Below are positions 55,949-64,000 of a DNA stretch of 64,000 nt, piece by piece (position 1 is the first letter of the stretch; every line of letters starts with the position of its first letter). Below the pieces are notes generated by a model that worked only from the letters and a program-made list of their open reading frames with translations, was not told the origin of the DNA and did no database searches. The translations under genes and the position numbers were made by a program. Source of the stretch: Sipunculus nudus (lineage: Eukaryota; Annelida; Sipuncula; Golfingiida; Sipunculidae); contig CM049314.1 in assembly GCA_026874595.1 (NCBI GenBank), positions 73,856,300-73,920,299 on the forward strand, read 5' to 3'.

Positions 55949-58042
55949 TGTGAGTTAATGCGATGGTGTGTCGTCATTCGTCATATGTTGTCCGTATGTT
56001 AACTCATACTATATCAAAAACTGCAGGAGCTAGCATCACCAAATTTTATGCAAAAAATCAGTTTTCTAGAAAACTTTAAATGATTTTGCTTATTTTTTTG
56101 CTATCTTCATTTACCAAAAAAGCTAAAAAAATCCTTTAAATCTGTTTATTAGCCAAATTGTTTATTATTTCACAAATAATCTCTGAAACAATCTCTCAAG
56201 ACTGTTTGAATGGTTCCAGTTCAAAGCAGTGACTTAAACTACGATCTATATAGAAGACACCTATCCAACGACCCAAAATGTCAATGTGGATACGAAACAG
56301 AAAATGCTGAACATTATCTGCTGCAATGCCAACTCCATGTCAATTCTAGAAATAAATATCTCCCCCAAGATATATCTGTAGAAGAACTCCTCTATGGTAG
56401 CGCATATGCAAACAACACCAGAAATGAAGAAATCTTTACATCTGTATGTTCATACATAGAAAACACAAACCGGTTCAAAACAGAAAAATCTCCCACAACA
56501 CCTCCAAAACACAGACATACAACTATAATACTTCCACTTACCAAACATCCACTACCAAACACAACCCCTACCATAACACTGAATACTGCCATCGTTTTAT
56601 ATTTTATATTTTATATTTTATACTAGAAATATTAGGGAGAGAGTCAAGATAAGCTTTAAGTAGCTTGCACTTAATCCCATTGATGTCTGTACCATAAGAT
56701 ATGTGCATATTCAATAAAATATCTCAAACAAGTTCGGTGAATTATGGCCATGTAACAAAAAGCTGAACTTGGTCATATAGCTAAAAGAATACTAAAATTA
56801 CAGTTTCAGAAATGGCTTGAGCTTTCATGACCAATTTGCTGCAAATGTTGGTCACAAGACTCATATATAAAATTAAAGTATTGGTGGCACCTACAGCACC
56901 AACCTTTTCTGTTTGAGGATCATTGGTCATCAGTACATTTTAACACATATTTTCTAAGTAAATGGCAGGAGCTAGTATCCTCAAATTTTATGCAAAAATC
57001 TGTAATTTATCAAATGTTGTGGGATTGAGCTTTCTGTGGTGCCACCTGCATTAACTTACATTTTATGGGGAGAAAGCTAAAAAAAACCTTGAAAATCTTT
57101 TTTTGTGAAATAATTTAGCAAAATTGTTCAATATTTCACAGGAATGATCTTAGAGATGAGCTCTCTTAGTTTGTTCAAGTAGTTTCGGCTTTACAGTTTT
57201 GGACGAGTTAAGGAATTTGAACTTAGTCGTAAGGCCAAGTAAGTATACTGACATAACAATCTCAGAAATGACAGGAGCTAGCATTACCAAGTTTTGTGCA
57301 AATGTTGGTCACATGATTCATATTTGAAATTCCAGTTTTTGTGGTGCCACCTACATCAACTGGTTTTTAACTGACAAAAAAAACTCAAAATTTTAGCCTC
57401 TATCAGCTTTAAAATTTTTACGATGAAACTGTTGAGTTGAATCATTTAATATTTCACAAAAATTATCCTTGGGTAAGGCCTGGTCAGGCCAGTGCACCTG
57501 ACTCAAGAGAAGTTTGATGTTGGCCTTATATTTTGAACTGTCTATGTATATAATCTTTGATGGCTTTTCATACAAGAGACTGGTGTCGCCTCCTACAATG
57601 ACTTTTGCACTGTGTATGTATATGCTTATTTCTCAGGAGGGGTTTGATATATCAACCTGAAATTGTGCATATTTATACATATCGGATAGCTTAGTGGAAT
57701 GCAAGACAGGTGGCCCCATCTACAATATGTTTTGCAGTGTATGCCCCTGCTTATTCCTCAGAAGTGTTTAGACATCAGCCTGATTTAAACATGTCCAGAC
57801 TTTCTCGTCCACAAGACTTTTGGTGCCACCTACAATCTTTTTTGTGTTGTGTGCACCCATGCCAGTATTTCAGCAGTGATGTTTGTGTATTTGGTGAAGG
57901 TACTCGGGTTCTAAATGTTCAGTGCTTTCATTGTACATATAAATGTTACACATGTATTGAAAAGTTAAGGTCCAGCATGGAAGCATTAAACCTGATATAT
58001 ATTCAATTGCACAGGCTCGCATTAGGCCTGTAGGCCTTGTTT
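55949..58042 (+). mobile_element. Family B element with LINE insertion
   Basis: A slightly changed head (ACTTGTGAGTTAATGCGATG) at 55949 and a complete 3' end at 58011-58042 (CACAGGCTCGCATT, AGGCCTGTAGGCCT, TGTTTT). B body words continue on both sides of the LINE fragment. Confidence 0.75.
56223..56730 (+). pseudogene. 5'-truncated LINE: C-terminal end of the reverse-transcriptase ORF plus 3' UTR
   Basis: An open frame to 56626 reads SSDLNYDLYRRHLSNDPKCQ then CGYETENAEHYLLQCQLH, the CxCG..ET..H..LxxC zinc-knuckle-like motif found after the reverse transcriptase of non-LTR retrotransposons (jockey/CR1/I-type clades; exact clade not determined). It is flanked by AGTTC at 56218-56222 and 56731-56735, a probable target duplication, and ends with an A+T tail (TTTATATTTTATA, then AATAAAAT). 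Only the 3' end of the element is present, so it cannot move by itself. Confidence 0.75.
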
Positions 58043-58164
58043 TAAAAGGACAGGTCCATGGCCTATTGGTGGCACTGTTTATTTAATGAGGACAACAGTT
58101 CCATGGGATAAAAGTGTAAGGTTGATATTAATTATAGCCTTCTGGGTATGTCTCAGTTTTAATT

Positions 58165-59208
58165 TTGTCTTAACAAAGTTTTGCGGAAACTATGTTTTTG
58201 ACAGGGTTCTGCTGCTGTGTTCATTTCTGAAGAACTCCTCTAATACTACTGGACTGATTTTTCCAAAATTTAAACCAAATATGGGGTCACATGTGAACTG
58301 GTGCCTAACCAATTGGTGTTGACCTCTGACCTTTCCTCTCTCTAGTGCGTCCATCTGTACCTCTGTTTTGACTCATTAACCCACATATCTTTGGGCTCGT
58401 TTGACCAGTCAGGAAATAAAATTGTACAAATGAAGCCCTTGGATACCTTTTAAACACACTAAAAATGGTGGCGCCACCTGCAACCATTTTTGCACAGTGT
58501 CCATCTGTTTCATCTGCCTTGGGTTTAAATCACTCATACCTCTGCAGTATACGCATGCGTTTACGTACTTGATAGCTTTCATGATTTTATTATAGGTGGC
58601 GCCACCTTAATTTACGTTGACGCTGCAGATGTCCATGCTTATATCTCCAGAGTTTGACGTATCTTCCTGAAAATTTGCATTTGTTTAGATCTCACATAGC
58701 TCTTTATTATACAAGAAACTGGTGGTGCCACCTACAATTATTTTGGCACAGCGTCCATCAGTTATTTTGACTTGGGTTAAAATCATTCATATCTCGGCAG
58801 TGGTTGGCTTATACACCTGAAATTGGGCATGCGTATATATCCTGGATGGCTTTCTTAATTTTATGACAGGTGGTGCCACCTACCTTCACATTCATGCTGC
58901 AGATATCCATGCTAATATCTCCAGACTAGTTTGACGTATCTTCCTGAAGTTTTGTATGTGTTTTGATCTCACATAGCACTTTATCATACAAGAATCTGGT
59001 AGCTCCACCTGCAAACATTTTGCACAGCATCCATCTGTTTGTCTGCTAAGGGATAAAATCACTCAGTGGTTTTACTTTTCCACCTGAAATTTGCGTATGT
59101 ATACATCTTGGAAAGTTGCTTGTTCAAATTACAGTCGGCGCCACTTACAATTATGCTTACTTGGCAGACATCCATGCTAATATGTAACACATCTAACTCT
59201 ATTTCTTT
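58165..59208 (+). mobile_element. Family C element, degenerate ends
   Basis: The decayed head AACAAAGTTTTGCGGAAACT is near 58174, followed by the C body with palindromes at 58467 and 58595. The similarity stops at CTCTATTTC (about 59205), before the 3' hairpin, which is missing. Confidence 0.7.
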
Positions 59209-59482
59209 TGAAGGGCTGCATAATTTCCTCTAAAATTTGAAACACTCATTGTTCCTACCAAAATCTCGGACAAGTTGGAAACCTTGTGACCTTGACCTTC
59301 ATCATCAAGGTCAAACTGCCAAAATGTTTGTGAAACCCATAACTTTTGAAGTATTTCACATTTTATCCTCAAATTTGGAACACAAATTGTTCCTATAAAG
59401 TTCTTGGGCAAGTTTGAAAACCATAATGATATTGTCTTTAACTTTTTTATGCATTAATTGACCTTATATACTTTGATTATAG
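59209..59482. other. Unassigned segment before exon 5
   Basis: Contains CTTGACCTT words (CATCATCAAGGTCAAACTGC) like another repeat body, not assigned, and the end of intron 4. Confidence 0.3.
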
Positions 59483-59640
59483 ACTGTGAGCAGTACCTGA
59501 TTAGTGGTCGACAGGGAATTGACGATAGTAAAATGTCAGCGTCAAGTGAAGCAGCTGGATATGAAGCTTATAATGCCAGAATCAGAGTACCTCCTGCCGT
59601 TGGCTGGACTCCCGGGAACACCATGGATGCATACCTACAG
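59483..59640 (+). CDS. Internal exon 5: N-terminal half of a second F5/8 type C domain
   Basis: This 158-bp exon (phase 1 in, phase 0 out) encodes the start of a discoidin domain: CEQYLISGRQGIDDSKMSAS followed by SE, then ARIRVPP, then VGWTPGN and a final AYLQ. This matches the family pattern C-x-x-x-LG...I-x-D-x-x-I/M-x-ASS...ARL...W-x-P...YLQ(VDL). The exon boundary after YLQ, in phase 0, is the complement of exon 1, which starts in phase 0 with the later part of the same kind of domain. The acceptor is TTTGATTATAG (ends 59482) and the donor is CAG/GTTAAT (59641). The rest of this domain lies beyond the window. Together exons 1-5 imply at least a discoidin-EGF-CTLD-discoidin order. Confidence 0.88.
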
Positions 59641-59754
59641 GTTAATGGACAAATAATGATATACTGATAAGGCCGTAAAAATGTTGGATTATCAGACACC
59701 TCGTGTCAGTTCTTACCATAACACCATATACAAACACATGAATCAACATATTTT

Positions 59755-60149
59755 AGCTTGGCTGACTGAAAGTCATCTGAGCTATAGCAGTCACTCTTTG
59801 TCTGTTGTCTGTCTGTCTGTCTGTCTGTCGTGCATCTGTCCATCCGTAAACAGGGCACAAATCATAACCATTGGACCTAGAATCTTCAAACTTGAAATCT
59901 AGGGAGGTCTATGAAAAATCTCTTTGGAAATCTGAAATTAGATCTCTGTTACCTATATATCCTTTGAGCTATAGGGTTCAAAATATCCTCATGAATAATT
60001 AAAAAATTGATACGAAACCTTCAGTTTCTGAACAACTAATGTTTTGATCACAATGATTCACCATGATGCATATTGATCATGGAGTGTTTCATCAGTTCAA
60101 GCAGACTGGTGGTGCCACCTGGATTTATTTTGAATTTATACACATTTTT
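59755..60149 (+). mobile_element. Family A element, 5' part
   Basis: The head AGCTTGGCTGACT..GAA..AGTCATCTGAGCT, a (TCTG)n tract and one unit with CTGGTGGTGCCACC; interrupted by a B head at 60150. Confidence 0.75.
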
Positions 60150-60395
60150 AGCGAACCTGTGAGCTTATATGATGCTGCGGCGGCGTGCAGCGTGTGTTGT
60201 GCGTCGTGCGTTGTGCATCGTCTGTACATTAACCATAGCTATATCAAAAACAGCAGGGGCTAGCATCACCAATTTTTTTGCAAATAATCAGTCATCCAAA
60301 AAACTATATCGGATTTTGTTTATTTTTTTTTTCTATCTGCATTTTCTTAGATTTTATAGGGAAAAAGCTAAAAAACCTTTAAAAATCTTCTTCTC
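60150..60395 (+). mobile_element. Family B element, 5' part
   Basis: The head AGCGAACCTGTGAGCTTATA and about 240 bp of B body; similarity is lost after AAAAATCTTCTTCTCC. Confidence 0.7.
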
Positions 60396-60486
60396 CTGTA
60401 ACTCGGTCACTCACCTACATTGAATTTTTTTTTACCAAGCAAAAATGTAAGTTTAGACTATTCTAGCTTATACACTGTTTTTTAAA

Positions 60487-61448
60487 CTCAGCTGACTGAA
60501 AATTATCTGAGCCATAGCGATCACTCTTTGTCCGTTGTGCGTCTGTCCATCTGTCCGTCCGTTAACCAGGCACAAATCATAACCACTGGACCTAGAATCT
60601 TGTATTTTAGGATTCTGAGAGGTCCATGAAAAATATCCTTTGAAACCAGAAATTAGGTCTCTGTTACCCATAACCTTTGAGCTATGGGGCCCCAAAGTAC
60701 CCCCCAGAATAGTAAAAAATTTCATACTAAAACTTCAATATCTCACTGATGGTCATGATTTTTGGCATACATGGGACGTTGATCATGGGACGTTTCATCA
60801 ATTCCTCAGACTGGTGGTGCCACCTGTATTTTTCAATTTTTTACGAATTTTTTGCTCTATTTTTGAGACCTTTAAAATGTGAACATCTTTTAACAAGGCA
60901 CAAATCGTAAAGACTGGACTTAGAATCTTAATTCTTGACACACTGAGAGGTCCATGAAAAATCTCCTTGGAAACCAGAAATTAGATCTCTGTTACCCATA
61001 TCCATTGAGCTATGGGGCCCAAAAGTACCCCCCAGAATAATAAAAAATGTGATACAAAAACTCTGCGTTAGTTTCATCAGTTTCTGCAGACTGGTGGCTC
61101 CACCTGTATTTTTCAATTTTACGAAATGTTTTCTCAATTTTTGAGACCTTTAAAAATGTGAACAGCTGTTAACAGGGCACAAATCATAAAAACTGGACCT
61201 AAAATCTTTATTCTTGACACACAGGGAGACCCATAAAAAGTCTCCATGGACACCTGAAATTAGGTCTCTGTTACCCATATTCATTAAGCTGTATGGCTCC
61301 AGAATACCCCAAGAATAATGAAAAATTTGATACAAAAACTGCAGTATCTCAATAATTACAACACTGATGGTCATGATTTTTGGCATTTATATTGATCATG
61401 AGCTGTTCCATCAGTATTTGCAGACTGGGTGTGGCACCTCTATTTTTT
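60487..61448 (+). mobile_element. Family A element, 5' part with three units
   Basis: The head AACTCAGCTGACT..GAA..AATTATCTGAGC, a (TCCG)n tract and units of about 330 bp; interrupted by a B head in the T run at 61448. Confidence 0.75.
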
Positions 61449-63731
61449 AGCGAACCCGTGAGCTTATGCGATGGTGTAGCGTTGTCCGTCGTGCGTCTTG
61501 TGTCGTGCGTCGTACGTCGTGCGTTGTCTGTACGTTTACCATAGCTATCTCGAAAACGGCAGGAGCTAGCATCACCAAATTTTTTTGCAAATAATCAGTC
61601 ATCCAAAAAACTATATTGGATTTTGTTTATTTTTTTCTAACTGCATTTTCTTAGAATTTATAGAGAAAAAGCTAAAAAAGCTTTAAAAATCTTCTTCTCC
61701 GAAACTGTCCAGCCGAATTGTCCAATATTTCACAGAAATGATCCCTGGAACAATTTTTCTCAAGTTTGTTCAAATGGTTCCAGTTCGGAGATTTTTGGCT
61801 GAGTTACAGGAGGTTGAACTCTGTTAACTGTGCAAAAAAGGTTATTAAAATTTAAATCTCAGAAACGGCTGGAGCTATCATCACCAAATTTTATGTTGGT
61901 CACATAGGTCGTATCTGAAATTGAGGTATTGGTGGCGCCACCTGCATCAGCCTTTTTTGTACAGGGTCATCAGTGCCTATATCACACTGAGGGCTACAAA
62001 AAACTTCTTCTCTGAAACCATATGGCTTAAATGTTTAATATTGCACAGAAATGATCCTAGGGTAGTGCCTTTTGAAGTTTGTTCAAATGGTCTCTTTTCA
62101 GTGAGAAGTTATAGGAAGCTGAATTTAGTCATATGCCATAACAGCCCATTTTAGCTCAGTGGCTACAAAGATCTTCTTCTCAAAAACCACTGGGCAAAAT
62201 TCTTAAATCTCACACATTAATTATCCTCAGATGTTGATAATTTAAATTTGTTCAAATGGTTTTGGTTCAGTGCTTTTTGGCTGAGTTATGGGAAGCTGAA
62301 CTTAGCCAGTTTGCTGTTTCTTCCTATATGAGTTATAAACCTGCGAAACATTTTTCGACTGATGCCACTGAAGCGAATATTTGTTAAATTTCTTGTTAAA
62401 TATTTTACAAGAATAATCCCTACAATAATTCTTATATAATTGTCATTAATGGTTCCACATGAATGATTTTTGGCTGAATTATCGAGATTGAATTGAGTCA
62501 TTTTACCATATATGTTAGCTGTGTTATGCTGTTACATCTAGCCTGGCACCAGTTTATCAGCATCTATTACATCATGCCACTAGACATTTAGATTTCAGGT
62601 TATCTTTGGTTAATATTGACAAGAAATTTTTTTAAAAGCTTGTAAAATTTGTAATTTAAGTTATTCATCATACCAGGCAATTTTTCAATCATGGATATTC
62701 AGCTATCTTTGGCTATACAAAGAAAACTGTACGTGAATTATAAATTATTGGTATCCCTACTCAACTTAATTCAAGAATTTGCCATCAATGAGATATATCT
62801 GTATTTTAATTTTGCTTTCAGTATGCATCTGTAATAAATTTACATATATACTCCCGATTTCTTTTTTATAAAAAGTCCGCTGAAAAGCATTTTGTATTGG
62901 GAAAATAAATTTCAAAGTTATTTCAAGTAGAGACCACTTTTGTGTACAGATGGCAGCACTGGGTTTACCATTGGCAGATTGCCAGTGCCTTAATGTTGGC
63001 CATTAGCCGAGATGATGTCAGCTCTATAAATAGTTTTGGCACAGTGCCGGGATTGGAAGAAGTGCAGCCAGGTAGAGGTCAAGAGTTCACTCAGTGCAGT
63101 AGCTGCATTCTATTTATAGCTTTGGAAGATTGCTCACTGCATCATATTTGGCACCAAAGTTCAGCCTGAATCTATTTATAGCTTTGGCAGACTGCCAACT
63201 GTGTCAGATTATGCAATAGGTCAAGAGTTCACTCAGTGCAGCTAGTTACAGGTCAAAAGTTCACTCATTCTAGCCAGATGCAGGTCAAGAGTTCACTCAG
63301 TGCAGTAGCTTGAGGCAGCGATTTGTCACAGGTCACTCGGGGGCAAATGCCTTACTCACTTAAGCCTTGTCAGCCCAGTGCATCAAACTCTGGGGAAGTT
63401 TTATGTATTGGACTGATATTTTGATTTGTCTATGCATCTTTGATGGTATTCTTATTTACAAGACAGGTGGTGCCACCTACATTGATTTTTGCAGTTTATG
63501 TGCCTGCTTATTTCTACAGAGGAATTTGATACATCAGCTTAAAATTGGGCATGTTTATACATATCGGGTAGCTTTATAGTGTACAAAACTGGTGGCGTCA
63601 CCTTCAATAATTTTTGAACAGTGTATGTCCCTGCTTATTTCACAGGAGGAGTTTGACATATCAGTCTGACATTGGGCATATTTATATATCTCTTAGTTGT
63701 ATATAAGACTGGTGGTGCCAGCTACAATCAT
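61449..63731 (+). mobile_element. Family B element
   Basis: The head AGCGAACCCGTGAGCTTATG, a GTCG-rich tract and B body to about 63731, where a family C head is inserted. The region near 62860 shares the start word of 27567, so it may join two B-type units. Confidence 0.75.
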
Positions 63732-64000
63732 TGTATCCGCCAAAACAGAGTTTCCGGATACTATGTTTTCAGTCGGACGCTGATGCTGCCACCATCGCTG
63801 CATAGGTTTCTGGAGAACTCCTCCATAACCACTGGGCAGAATTTTTTAAAATTAGGAATTATGATCGGTCACATGTGAACTGCTGCGCCCTCAATTTTTG
63901 GTTGACCTCTGACCTTTCCCATCTGCCCAGCATCCATTTGTGCGTCTGTTTCCACACTTAAACCCACATATCTCGAGAACTGTTTGACCAATCAGGCTAA
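63732..64000 (+). mobile_element. Family C element, 5' part, runs off the window
   Basis: The head TGTATCCGCCAAAAC..AGA..GTTTCCGGATAC is followed by the C body (ACATGTGAACTG, GTTGACCTCTGACCTTTCC). Confidence 0.8.

Noticed and set aside
55902-56002. Longer exon 4 reading through to the stop at 56002
   Set aside because: It would end the protein inside family B DNA and lose the phase-1 junction to the discoidin exon; the GTAAAG donor at 55902 gives a complete domain join.

Overview
The window looks like a gene-poor, intron-dominated stretch of an animal nuclear genome, most likely a marine invertebrate. A mollusc or other lophotrochozoan fits best, because the repeats resemble the hairpin-ended, (TCCG)n-bearing Helitron-like elements I know from bivalves; that is recognition, not a database result. 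It is A+T-rich, has GT/AG introns and no prokaryotic gene organisation.

One real gene crosses the whole window on the + strand and runs off both ends. I can place five exons (1524-1683, 9577-9711, 34269-34460, 55731-55901, 59483-59640). They encode, in order, the second half of an F5/8 type C (discoidin) domain, one EGF-like domain, a C-type lectin-like domain split over two exons, and the first half of another discoidin domain. Every splice phase agrees (0 in, then 1/1, 1/1, 1/1, 0 out). This points to a modular extracellular or membrane-anchored adhesion/recognition protein. The introns (about 7.9, 24.6, 21.3 and 3.6 kb) are filled with mobile DNA.

The repeats are highly organised. Four families (called A, B, C and D here) share one architecture: a 5' head, the same word inverted near the 3' end (subterminal inverted repeat), a palindrome or hairpin close to the 3' end, a terminus CTTGT(T) or TTCTAGTT, and insertion in T-rich DNA without visible duplication. 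Many copies also carry a (TCCG)n-like microsatellite after the head. This is the known layout of non-autonomous Helentron/Helitron elements (HINEs). None encodes a Rep/helicase here. They sit inside one another: B contains D and a retroposon tail that contains A, which contains C (18.8-28.6 kb); A contains B, which contains two terminal-inverted-repeat elements (41.6-52.0 kb). Most bodies carry a 12-bp palindrome, GGTGGCGCCACC, and six of the nested insertions lie just 3' of that motif.

A second class consists of terminal-inverted-repeat DNA transposons whose insertion sites can be read because uninterrupted copies of the host repeat exist elsewhere: two related ~2.1-2.3 kb elements with TA duplications (37319-39575, 43558-45680), a pogo-like element with a TA duplication (54102-55448), a 5.6 kb element with subterminal minisatellites (12933-18573) that holds a further array-rich element (13322-15586), and a 2.6 kb element with inverted TTTCCGCA arrays (48169-50723). 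Two of these carry candidate spliced gene fragments on the minus strand.

Region by region: 1-1.5 kb A/C repeats; exon 1; 1.7-9.5 kb intron with A-type repeats and a 40-bp tandem repeat; exon 2; 9.7-34.3 kb giant intron (A2 repeats, 5.6 kb element, nested B/D/A/C, 3 kb minisatellite split by a tRNA-derived SINE, a complete C element); exon 3; 34.5-55.7 kb giant intron (A, B, TA elements, pogo-like element); exon 4; B with a LINE 3' fragment; degenerate C; exon 5; then A/B/C repeats to the end.
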